This document shows positions 55,801 to 62,959 of a DNA stretch of 64,000 bases, in pieces. How positions within the stretch are numbered: the first letter of the stretch is position 1; each line of letters opens with the position of its first letter. Source of the DNA: Trematomus loennbergii (lineage: Eukaryota > Chordata > Actinopteri > Perciformes > Nototheniidae); the NCBI GenBank assembly GCA_012861695.1, contig JAAOOA010000340.1, positions 307,501 to 371,500 of the forward strand, given 5' to 3'. The notes beneath the pieces are model-generated. The model was not told where the DNA came from and did not search any database. It worked only from the letters and a program-made list of their open reading frames with translations. Made by a program: the position numbers and the translations under genes.

Positions 55801-58800
55801 GCTGGAATACAGCAAATAGAGCGAAATGAGGCATGGCTAAAATGCATGATCTGTTTGGTATTTTGAAAAAAAAACTTCACAGACATGTTTTATATAGGTA
55901 TGGCCCTACAATATTATTCAAATATAGCATGATAGGTCCACTTTAAGGAAAGTAAACCTGTTCATTGTACCTTTGTGATAGGAATAAAATGCACAGAACT
56001 GGCGATCTTGTCTGGATCATTCCCTGCGTAAGATTCACTATCTGGCGCCTCAGATATAAAAAGTGTGCAAATGTATTTAGTATCCTATCCATTTGAACAT
56101 GTTTAATTGAAACATTTGAAAATAGATCACCAGATTTATTTTGTTTCACTTGCCTCTCACGACGTCCGTTGATTGGAAATTGTGTTGCATATTATTAATT
56201 GGGTATATTTGTGCTGGATGGTCTTATAGCAGTGAAACCAAAAAGTAACATTTGACAAAATTCCCATAATCCTTATATTTTTGCTTTTATACCAGAAAAA
56301 AATAACCCTAAAAATCTTTTTAGGGTTGAAGTAGTACGCTGCTACGGACAGTCTTGCACTAATGTACATTCTCAAAGATATTTGCATACATATTGTTATA
56401 TATATATTTGTTTTTGTATTCGGGACTGTGGAAAACGGTATGTCAATCTCTCTGTCTGTACACACAAACTGAAATATTGACAATAAAGTTGACTTTGACT
56501 TGTAAATTCACATTAAGTTTCTCTTTATCAAACCTTCCTTGTCTTGCTGTATTTTAGGCGTGGGGGTGCTGGCCATGATCATCGTGGCCGTGTTTCTGGA
56601 CAACATCGACCGGGAGCAGTCGAGTCACTTCAGGGAGAACCGAGAGCCGTTCTCCAAGACGTTCCTCGCCACGTTTCGGCTGCTGAAGGACTGGAGGCTG
56701 CTGACCCTCATCCCGCTCACCATGTACAGCGGCTTCGAGCAGAGCTTCCTGTCCGGGGAGTACACCAAGGTGAGGAGGAACTTTTATTATCTTTGCTTTT
56801 AAATAAGTGTTTCGTAAATTCACCTTACTGTCTTCTCTGTATCTGTGACACTATACTTGTATGCACTTGTCTTGTAACTCCTATATCACTAAAAAAAATA
56901 ACCTGCTTTCTAAATCCATGTTTGTGTTTCTCTGCAGAACTACGTGACGTGTGCGTTGGGCATCCAGTACGTTGGATATGTGATGATGTGCTTCGGAGCC
57001 ACTAATTCCGTTTGCTCATTTTTATTTGGGAGACTCGCCCGGTACACAGGGAGAGCCGCTCTCCTCTTCTTTGGTAAATCCTCATATTTCAATGTTTGTT
57101 TCCTAGATTTCTCAGAGGGAAAAAATAGCCTTTTTAGCATTTTCTAGCTAAATAAAAAGGATATTTTTATTGTTTATTTAGCTTAAATTGTGGGAGATTT
57201 CTCACATGTCAACAATACAATAAGGAACACTTCATTTTATAGTTTGTTAGTTTGAGATACATACTTTTTACTGAACAGACCGGTGTTAAGAACTGCTCAT
57301 ACATGTGTAAAGTAGAAGTATAAATAAGCAACCTGTTCCTCAAATTTGTATTAAAGTATACTAACGTTATTCATCTGGATTTGTATCTTCATGGTTGATT
57401 GCAGCTTTTACATGTCGCTTAGGATAATAGTGTCAGCTAGAACAAATGTCATGTAACACTACAGCTCACATGCATATAATGATACAGAACAATTAGACTC
57501 AAAATGTGAAAACTGACTGAATAAACCTCTGATTTGTGTCTGTCTTCAGCTGCTTTGACGAACTTCTCCTGCATCATCGCTCTGTTGATCTGGAGGCCTC
57601 ATCCCGACCAGCTGCCCGTCTTCTTCGTGTTTCCCGCTCTGTGGGGGATGGCCGACGCTATCTGGCAAACTCAGACCAACGGTAAGAAACTCCTGTCAGT
57701 CTTAAAATGTTCGAAACACATTTATATTGAAAAGGGTCCGAAGATAAGCTTCCCTTTAGTCTTACCTGTCAGGAATAGTAGAGCAGGTGGACGCTTCTTC
57801 TTCTTCTTCTATTGTTTTATGGCGGTTGGCTTTTAGGTGCATTTACCGCCACCTTCTGAAATTGAGTGTGGATCAGCACGGTGTTAATCTAAACTCTTAA
57901 TATACTTCATGTCCTCTTTAAAAACCTAAATACTGCCCTGTATGCTACATCCCCTGAACTCCTTCTCAGAGTTTCTACTATATTTAATTATGTTTGATTT
58001 CTGTTCAGTGCTTCCTTTAGTAATATAGGCTACGTTCATGATGGTTTTTGGGACATTGCAAAACCAGTTGGACTCAAAGGCAACAGGAGCTTTTACAGAA
58101 ACAACTTAATGTCACAAGACTTAAATACAAACTGATCTGATGAGGAGATGATAAACAAGTGGCTGCAGGTTCAGGTGAAACTAATACATAAGTGAAGGGC
58201 CACGCTATAAAAAAAGGCGGGAAAAAGACAAAGGCAGGAAGTGAAAAGCAAACATGACACAAGGCGAGTCTACTTTCAAAATAAAACAGGAAATGGAGCC
58301 AGGATTCTGACACAGGCAGCTACTGTCTAAACTAAATACTGCTGTGATGAAACGCCATATCATGGATTATCAAGGATTCTTTCTGAAACAGTATGGAGCT
58401 CAAAGGCTTTCTCTCTTGCCGGTTATACCACAAGGTGAGTTCCTTTTTAGTTCCTGCTTCTTCACACACATGCTCTCCAGTACAGGTTAGCTCTGAGTGT
58501 TAGCGATGCTAATGTAAACACTGACCATATTACGTCCAAAACAGTCGGGCATTGTTTCTGATAGCAACTTTCTGATAGGGCCGTGGGTCCACATTTCAGA
58601 TATTACGTCATATCGGACGCAAATCTGGATCAGCTCCGTTGTAGCCCCGTTTTTAGAGATTTGGGTATGGAGGACAAGAGAGAGGGTTTTATTTTCTGAC
58701 CCTGCGTGAGTTCCCCGACACACCGGGGACACATAGTTATGTATAAAAGACATAAAAAAAGTGCGTTTTGCATGATAGGTCCTGTTGGAGCAGAACACCT

Positions 58801-61187
58801 CTGCTACGCGCCGTTCGTTGGATGAGGCTGAAATCTCTATTAAAATAAGAAAGGAATTGAAAACACCGGAATCAAAAGTTATAACAATTTTCTGAGTTTA
58901 CTGGTAGGAAACCAAACACATATACAAGTTATACAGAGTACTCGAGTACTCCGGACTTTCAGGTTTGTGATGCGATGCGGATAAAAGCGTCGGGACCAGA
59001 CAAACTCATCAAACGAGAAGAAAGTGACTTCAAGTTGTGATGCGATGCGGACACAGATATCAGGACCAACAAACTCACCAAACCCAAAAGCATTTTACAT
59101 ACAGAAACATCAGTATTCCTATCTATTTTTGGGGCGAAGATGGCTCAACTCTTCCTTCCCATTTTCCTCCCAAGCGAATCAGAGTTCCGTGAGGAGGAGC
59201 TGTGTAAGCTGATCACCTCCCCCAAGTGTCCTGATTGGCTGGATTCCCTTCTGGTCTGGTTCAATCAGAGTTCGGACCATAAAGTTCCATAAGGTCAAAA
59301 GTCAACCTCTATCTGCGATTAGAATCTTAACTTCATTTCTTTCCCATGAGTTCTCCACATATTTAACGATGTCTTTTAACGACTTAAAAACAACATCTGG
59401 TCTTAGCGGTGATAAGGAGCGATGTAATGTTGTCTTTAACGACCTTAATGACGACATCTGCTTTTAGGGGTGAACCCAGGCAAGGTGTGTGTATACACAG
59501 AATCTCTGGGTCAGTGAGTTTAAAAGTGAGAATAACATTCTTTTCTAAGTGATTATCAAAACCCGTTTGTGATTACCTAAAACAATTCAAAATAATACAT
59601 GTTACTTCAATACAGTGTAGAATCATATCTTTTTACTTCAGTCCCTTTAAGTTATGAGAGATACACCCTGAATAAAAGCTAGCAGTAGCCCACTGTCCAC
59701 CAAAACTGCTTTATTAAGTGTTTTTCTTGGACTTTATTACCAGGTCTATTTGTTTTCAAGAGAAGACCTGTGTGTATAATTCCTCTCGCATTGAAATCCT
59801 CCCAAATGTTGAAGAAAATCAAAAAATTCCCACAAAGATCCCACACTAATTGAATTGTCATCAATCTCTGCTTTGTTCTGTCTTCCTTATATGTGTAAAT
59901 GATTATGGTTGTTTTAAAGGTCCCCTATTATACTGATTTTCATCAATATATCATAGGTGTCAGATATATACAGAACAGTCTCTGAAGTGTTTGGCTCCAA
60001 ACACCAAACAGATCATTGCAGCATCCCATAATCCCCTCTGTTTCAGCCCTGTTTCCAAAGTGCTGATTCTCTGTCTGTTACTTTAGATGAAAATAAGGAG
60101 CCCCTCCCCACGCCCCTCTGAGAGATATTTGGTTACAAAGAACACAATGGTGCTCTAGGAGGAGATTCAGGTGATAAGGGGGGTGGGGGGGGGTACCTTG
60201 GTTGCTGATTGGCTAATGGTTACACAAGACAACACATCGTTATGACATCATAAAGTGGCCAAAATCTGATCAGCTCATTTTCAGACAGGTTTTTATAGAA
60301 ATGGATCAGGACAAAAAGAGAGAGAATCTTTGTTCCTGAAACTTTCAGAGTCTCTTTCCACAGAGGGGACACATGTTGATGTAGAAGAGACATGAAGAAG
60401 AGGGGACACATGTTGATGTAGAAGAGACATGAAGAAGAGGGGACACATGTTGATGTAGAAGAGACATGAAGAAGAGGGACACATGTTGATGTATAAGAGA
60501 CATGAGGAAGAGGGGAACATGTGATGTAGAAGAGACATGAAGAAGAGGGGACACATGTTGATGTAGAAGAGACATGAAGAAGAGGGACACATGTTGATGT
60601 AGAAGAGACATGAAGAAGAGGGGACACATGTTGATGTAGAAGAGACATGAAGAAGAGGGGACACCTGTTGATGTAGAAGAGACATGAAGAAGAGGGGACA
60701 CATGTTGATGTAGAAGAGACATGAAGAAGAGGGGACACATGTTGATGTAGAAGAGACATGAAGAAGAGGGGACACATGTTGATGTAGAAGAGACATGAAG
60801 AAGAGGGGACACCTGTTGATGTAGAAGAGACATGAAGAAGTGGATTTTGCACAATAGATGACCTTTTAGTACATTTCTCTGCTTTCTGTCCCGCAGCTCT
60901 TTACGGGATCCTCTTTTCTCGGCACAAAGAGGCTGCGTTCGCTAACTACCGGATGTGGGAGTCCCTGGGTTTTGTTATCGCCTTCGCCTACAGCACCTTC
61001 CTGTGTCTGGAGACCAAACTGTACATCCTGCTGTCTGTCCTGCTGCTCACCGTCTTCACGTACCCCATGGGAGTATCACGAACGCAAACACCCAACACCG
61101 TCTATACAGGAGGCCGGACACCCGCCCCACAACAAGGAGGGCTTCCACAACGACCAGGGAAAAATCATCGCCCAGACACAATTGTAG
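43761..61187 (+). CDS. unc93a: unc93a, UNC93-like multi-pass membrane protein (8 coding exons, frame break in the last)
   Basis: UNC93A belongs to the UNC-93 family of major-facilitator-like membrane proteins. C. elegans UNC-93 regulates a two-pore K+ channel; the transport activity of vertebrate UNC93A is not settled. Coding segments are 43761-43850, 48695-48876, 50273-50502, 54457-54582, 56558-56769, 56938-57073, 57550-57681 and 60897 onward. All introns are GT-AG and the phases join cleanly. Family signatures are [98 protein letters not shown] and [19 protein letters not shown], each matching human UNC93A as I recall it. The sequon NTT near residue 193 lies in the loop that is glycosylation-prone in the human protein. 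Read literally, exon 8 stays open to 61294 (501 aa). If the frame changes at 61069-61071 the protein ends at the TAG at 61185-61187 (about 465 aa), close to the usual family length of about 457. Confidence 0.95.
43975..45312 (-). mobile_element. degenerate L2/CR1-type LINE with reverse transcriptase remnants
   Basis: On the minus strand, 45200-45070 reads [17 protein letters not shown] and [13 protein letters not shown] text, and 44713-44540 reads [15 protein letters not shown] and [18 protein letters not shown]. These are blocks of the reverse transcriptase palm/thumb and following region of L2-type LINEs. The order is correct but frames are broken by indels. The 3' end is near 43975 with ATTTAAATAAACCTTACCTT. 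It is antisense to unc93a and inactive. Confidence 0.8.
45853..48175 (+). mobile_element. complete family-A TTAA MITE carrying 57-bp array 2
   Basis: Left TTAAAGAGGTCCTATTATGC; right GCATCATATGTCCTCTTTAA. The non-repeat body (about 370 bp) matches the array-free copy at 19818-20080 and also contains CATAGTGACATCACTACG and GGGGCGGGACATC. The remaining 1.9 kb is the tandem array. The element lies in unc93a intron 1. Confidence 0.9.
46228..48140 (-). repeat. 57-bp tandem array 2 (about 33 copies)
   Basis: The same unit as array 1, in the opposite orientation. Copies are nearly identical; visible differences are a few substitutions and two one-base deletions (CTCTTAAAG for CTCTTTAAAG near 47140 and 47370). 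High homogeneity suggests recent expansion or gene conversion. Confidence 0.95.
48505..48596 (+). mobile_element. family-A MITE right-end fragment
   Basis: AAAGAGCTTTTTGAACATTAAAG to GTGTTCCCTTTAA, with no array. Its right flank GAG-CATCAATGTGTT-AGCTGTATTTTCTT repeats the right flank of the element ending at 48175. Confidence 0.75.
48695..48876 (+). CDS. unc93a: unc93a coding exon 2
   Basis: Begins after TGTGCAG with [15 protein letters not shown] and runs to FGNLYPG plus two bases of a Trp codon, completed by exon 3. Encodes residues 31-91, covering TM2 and TM3 of the family. The donor is GGATG|GTAATC, a weak match at +4 to +6. Length is 182 nt, so skipping it alone would shift the frame. 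Confidence 0.93.
48877..50272 (+). other. unc93a: unc93a intron 2
   Basis: 1.4 kb, GT-AG. 48880-49700 is AT-rich with nothing recognised; a hAT MITE occupies 49713-50222. The acceptor is preceded by a TCTCTCTCTC pyrimidine tract that begins 30 bp after the MITE. Confidence 0.85.
49713..50222. mobile_element. hAT MITE with perfect 8-bp duplication in unc93a intron 2
   Basis: Starts CAGGGTGTCCGCGGGGTC and ends GATTCCTGCATATACCCTG. Interior has repeated GGTCTTAAAA-type blocks at both ends. TAATAATA at 49705-49712 and 50223-50230 is an exact 8-bp duplication. 510 bp. Confidence 0.85.
50273..50502 (+). CDS. unc93a: unc93a coding exon 3
   Basis: Follows a strong pyrimidine tract and CTCTCAG. It completes the Trp codon and encodes [18 protein letters not shown], the TYLTIAGN segment and [14 protein letters not shown], ending in FGQGGNN plus one base. 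Residues 91-167. The donor is AACG|GTAGGA. These are the most conserved blocks of the family (TM4-TM5). Confidence 0.95.
50768..50835 (+). mobile_element. family-A MITE middle fragment left of array 3
   Basis: TAACACTCGCGCTTCTATTGG, GCTCCAACACATTGTACG, in the same direction as in the element at 45853. The adjacent array 3 runs the opposite way relative to this fragment, so the copy is rearranged. Confidence 0.7.
50836..51792 (+). repeat. 57-bp tandem array 3 (about 17 copies)
   Basis: Same unit and orientation as array 1; highly homogeneous, with only T/C changes such as GATGCTCAGG. It breaks off after CAGTAT at 51792, and the next bases of the unit (GTAGTGTCTGTACTTTA) resume at 53594 beyond an insertion. 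Confidence 0.95.
51793..53593. mobile_element. 1.8-kb composite insertion of foldback elements inside array 3
   Basis: Contains an inverted-repeat element 51792-52236 (ends TTTATAAAACGGACAAG and TTTGTCCGTTTTATAAA), and a second, related copy of its interior at 52790-53060 (CGGAGAAGTAAC-GGCAGAAACCC, CATAGACATCAAACGG). It also holds two direct copies of a block with TCTGATTGGTCAATTCAGAA (52653-52750, 53399-53495), and inverted copies of GGTGTTCTTTTCCCCATAAT at 53274-53293, 53346 and 53546. Perfect palindromes lie at 52820-52849 and 53323-53342. No intact protein; a 38-codon open stretch at 52327 is unassigned. Confidence 0.7.
53594..53675 (-). mobile_element. family-A MITE terminus right of the composite insertion
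   Basis: Resumes the interrupted 57-bp unit, then ACAACACATTACAGGAAAGG and GGAATAATAGGGCCCCTTTAA, the reverse of the family-A left end. TTAA at 53672-53675. Confidence 0.75.
54457..54582 (+). CDS. unc93a: unc93a coding exon 4
   Basis: Starts after CTGTCAG, joins the leftover G to give a Val codon, and encodes [15 protein letters not shown], then an Asn-rich loop with the N-glycosylation sequon NTT, and [12 protein letters not shown]. Residues 168-209. The two cysteines and the EEQL block match the human extracellular loop. The donor is CATCG|GTAACT. Confidence 0.93.
54654..55320. mobile_element. 667-bp foldback element built of GATATC/ACTAGT units
   Basis: The ends TATGGCAAGCCGAT and ATCGGCTTGCCATA are inverted repeats, continuing inward with AGCTTTTATTCATTTCTGGA and GGATA. 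The core repeats TTGATATCAGA-ATTCAATT-TAACTAGTT in about a dozen variants, the left half pointing one way and the right half the other. GGAGAC flanks both sides (54648-54653, 55321-55326), a possible 6-bp target duplication. Found in unc93a intron 4; no coding. Confidence 0.85.
55415..55946 (+). mobile_element. family-B TTAA MITE, complete
   Basis: TTAAAGGGGACCTATCATGC at the left, GCATGATAGGTCCACTTTAA at the right, 532 bp. Internal GTGTCCCCGGTGTGTCAGGG and TGGAGACGCTGTAGTACATA are shared with the copies at 17339 and 58487. Its long open frame is not a gene. Confidence 0.9.
56558..56769 (+). CDS. unc93a: unc93a coding exon 5
   Basis: After TATTTTAG it encodes [18 protein letters not shown] (a TM helix), a charged cytoplasmic stretch with [12 protein letters not shown], then [20 protein letters not shown] and GEYTK. 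Residues 210-280, phase 0 at the donor AAG|GTGAGG. Codon use is GC-rich at third positions, unlike the flanking introns. Confidence 0.94.
56938..57073 (+). CDS. unc93a: unc93a coding exon 6
   Basis: After TCTGCAG it encodes [19 protein letters not shown], then [20 protein letters not shown] and ends in LLFF plus one base; residues 281-325. The donor is TTTG|GTAAAT. Intron 5 before it is only 168 bp. Confidence 0.94.
57074..57549 (+). other. unc93a: unc93a intron 6
   Basis: 476 bp, AT-rich, with no repeat recognised. Confidence 0.85.
57550..57681 (+). CDS. unc93a: unc93a coding exon 7
   Basis: After GTCTTCAG it encodes [19 protein letters not shown], then [20 protein letters not shown] and QTQTN plus one base; residues 326-369. 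The WQTQ-N block is diagnostic for the family. The donor is AACG|GTAAGA. Confidence 0.95.
57790..57865 (-). mobile_element. possible LINE 3' tail
   Basis: The minus strand reads GCCAACCGCCATAAAACAAT, then (GAA)n, resembling the 3' tails of some fish LINEs with GAA repeats. Too short to classify. Confidence 0.35.
58487..59650 (-). mobile_element. family-B TTAA MITE split by a solo LTR
   Basis: 58550-58782 is family-B sequence in reverse: TTTAGAGATTTGGGTATGGA, ACACCGGGGACACATA, GTTTTGCATGATAGGTCC. It stops inside the terminus, and the missing CTTTAA appears at 59645-59650 after the LTR. The left boundary of the MITE is uncertain. Confidence 0.75.
58783..59640. mobile_element. solo LTR (858 bp)
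   Basis: Begins TGTTGGAGCAG and ends TTTTTACTTCA, i.e. TG...CA, flanked by GTCC at 58779-58782 and 59641-59644. Removing one GTCC and the LTR rebuilds an almost normal MITE end (GATAGGTCCCTTTAA). This supports insertion followed by LTR-LTR recombination. No internal retroviral genes are present; class unknown. Coding direction cannot be told. Confidence 0.75.
59914..60868 (+). mobile_element. TTAA MITE carrying a 38-bp array, next to unc93a exon 8
   Basis: The left end is TTAAAGGTCCCCTATTATAC. The right end is TTTTGCACAATAGATGACCTTTTAG, which lacks a perfect TTAA. The right subterminal part matches family B in reverse. The element ends 28 bp before exon 8 at 60897. Confidence 0.75.
60365..60840 (+). 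repeat. 38-bp tandem array (about 13 copies)
   Basis: Unit: GACACATGTTGATGTAGAAG, AGACATGAAGAAGAGGGG (37 or 38 bp; ATG/CTG variants, one shortened copy near 60515). The unit aligns with the family-B subterminal segment GGGGACACATA-TCATGTATAAAAGAC-TA. Because lengths mix 37 and 38, open frames on the minus strand are accidental. Confidence 0.95.
60897..61187 (+). CDS. unc93a: unc93a coding exon 8 with frame break at 61069-61071
   Basis: After CCCGCAG it encodes [39 protein letters not shown] and [18 protein letters not shown] (last TM helix). The frame then runs into a low-complexity, non-family tail ([15 protein letters not shown] and onward) that stays open to 61294. From 61071 the +1 frame instead reads [20 protein letters not shown] and continues 18 more codons to TAG at 61185. 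That is a hydrophilic tail resembling the family's short cytoplasmic end, where human has LVECVESKNP at this point. Either one G too many in the GGG at 61069-61071 or two missing bases explains it. I cannot tell sequencing error from a real allele. Confidence 0.85.
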   Translation, partial: LFTGSSFLGTKRLRSLTTGCGSPWVLLSPSPTAPSCVWRPNCTSCCLSCCSPSSRTPWEYHERKHPTPSIQEAGHPPHNKEGFHNDQGKIIAQTQL

Positions 61188-61756
61188 GGACAGATTTACA
61201 GGAGTTTTTGTTTGTTTTTTTGCACCCTGTTCTGGACAGTAAGATGGAAATTAAGGGCCTCACATTGATGCCAAAACATTTCAAATTACCCTGAAAAACT
61301 AAGAGAGTTATGGAGGTTCAATCAGACACTGCACCCTGATTTTTACTGGTTCAGCCACCCTCCCTAAAAAAAACTCCTTCCCGTTTTCCATACATTTCAC
61401 AAAAGTAAAAACCGTAAATATCTATTCTTGTATATTTGACTCAATGAGTGTTTATAGGTTTTTGTTGGTAAAATATATTTTGTTTTGTGTCTCATTTACC
61501 CGTGTTAAAACGCAGATTATGTACAGGTGAATGCGGGTAAAATAGAGATTATATTAGTGGATTTTATTGCCTTTTTTTAAGTGTTAAAGGGCTGTTTTAC
61601 ATTATCAGGATTTGTGCAATTATGAAACCAACACATTTTCTACTAAGCAGTATTGTTTTACATCTTTTTTAATGTTACTGAACTGTAACTGAAAAGCATA
61701 TACTGTAAATGTTGTTGATAAATGTTGAATAAATGTTTTACTATTTGTGTCAAAAG
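61188..61756 (+). other. unc93a: unc93a 3' UTR
   Basis: AT-rich sequence without coding character follows the probable stop. It ends with a canonical AATAAA at 61728-61733, shortly before the hAT element that begins at 61757. The cleavage site would fall at or just inside that element. Confidence 0.65.
61728..61733 (+). terminator. unc93a: poly(A) signal of unc93a
   Basis: AATAAA about 540 bp after the probable stop codon, in AT-rich 3' UTR. It is the first canonical hexamer on this strand after the coding sequence that I found. Confidence 0.6.
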
Positions 61757-62575
61757 CAGTGGCGGCGCCAGAGATTTTCTTTTGGGGGTTCTGTGGGGTA
61801 GCTTGACGTTTCATATAGAGGGTGCTCAAACATGTAGGGTTTCCCATTAAGGTACCGGGCGCTGCAGAGGAACGTTCTACTGCAACACTCCCCACACGCA
61901 CGCACAATGAAGAGATCTATGGATACATCTCAACACCCATTTGAAACAGAACTGTAAACAGATTTACTTTTTCTTTATGGATATTTTATAAATCACTCTC
62001 CTTTTAAACTGTATTCTTGTTTTACTGTCATATAGTATTTCATACCTGTTTTTTTATTTATGCTCTTATTTTTTAATAACTATAATGATCATATAAACGT
62101 TTGCCTCAGAAATACTTATTGACATTAATCGTGACCAAACCGTTTTGTGACACACTGAGATAACTTGGACTAAAGTTAACTATCTAAACACTGAGAGTCC
62201 TTTACTTCACCTGAGATGAGGTTATCTGAGACTCTCAGTCTGACAGAGTTCTCCCTCCACCTTGTTGTTGAAAAAGCTCCTTATATCCGTTAGCGTAGCT
62301 AGCACCAGATGCTAACCACAACGATCTCCGGTACAGGTGCGCGCTCTCTCTTGCTCGCTCGCGCACGCACACACACACAATGGCTCGTGCCACACACACA
62401 GGCAGAGCTTGAAGTATGCTACTTGTACTGTAGCATATTATTTTAGAATCAATCCTTTTCAAATTATGAATTTCACACAAAAAATAAAAATAAAGACACA
62501 TACATTCTTGGGGGTGCTATGGCTATCCTGGGGGGTGCTTCAGCATCCTCTAGCACCCCCCTGGCGCCACCACTG
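61757..62575. mobile_element. hAT non-autonomous element with perfect 8-bp duplication
   Basis: Ends CAGTGGCGGCGCCAGAG and CCCCTGGCGCCACCACTG. Flanked by exact GTCAAAAG copies at 61749-61756 and 62576-62583. 819 bp, no transposase found. Inserted just after the unc93a poly(A) signal. Confidence 0.92.
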
Positions 62576-62867
62576 GTCAAAAGGCTACTGAATTCTTTAC
62601 ACTCATGTCCAATCCCCTTCCAGTGTTGGCATATAAACTAAGTATTTATGCAAGTACTGTACCACTTTTAAGGTACTTGTAAATAATTATTTCCATTTTA
62701 TGCTACTTTTTAATTTGAATTCGTAACATTTGGAGGCCGATATTGTACTTTTACTTGCCAACATAGTTTACTAAGGTAATTTGATTATACTTCACATTTA
62801 TTTGCAGAACTTAAAGTGGACATTTAATAGTACTTTTCGGGGGGGGGGGGGAGTGAAACTTTAGATT

Positions 62868-62959
62868 TCAGCCTTGCAGACCATTGACATGCACTAAAAA
62901 CCTATATAACACACGACAGGAAAGGGGAAAACCCACAAAAACTAAATAAAGCCTCTTAA
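62868..62959 (-). mobile_element. family-A MITE end fragment
   Basis: GCAGACCATTGACATGCACT, ACACGACAGGAAAGGGGAAAA and AAGCCTCTTAAA match the reverse of the family-A left end; decayed. Confidence 0.6.

Larger units (their letters stand above)
54583..56557 (+). other. unc93a: unc93a intron 4
   Basis: 2.0 kb, GT-AG. It holds the GATATC/ACTAGT foldback element (54654-55320), a family-B TTAA MITE (55415-55946) and a segment at 56121-56178 that repeats part of intron 1. Confidence 0.85.
57682..60896 (+). other. unc93a: unc93a intron 7
   Basis: 3.2 kb, GT-AG. It holds a possible LINE tail near 57790-57860, an unassigned 500-bp stretch, a MITE split by a solo LTR (about 58487-59650) and a second MITE with a 38-bp tandem array (59914-60868). 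That MITE ends 28 bp before exon 8. Confidence 0.85.

Noticed and set aside
60220..60854. Minus-strand open frames of Ser/Leu/His-rich repeats in intron 7
   Set aside because: They follow the 38-bp array, whose mixed 37/38-bp units give overlapping frames. They lie in an intron of a gene on the other strand.
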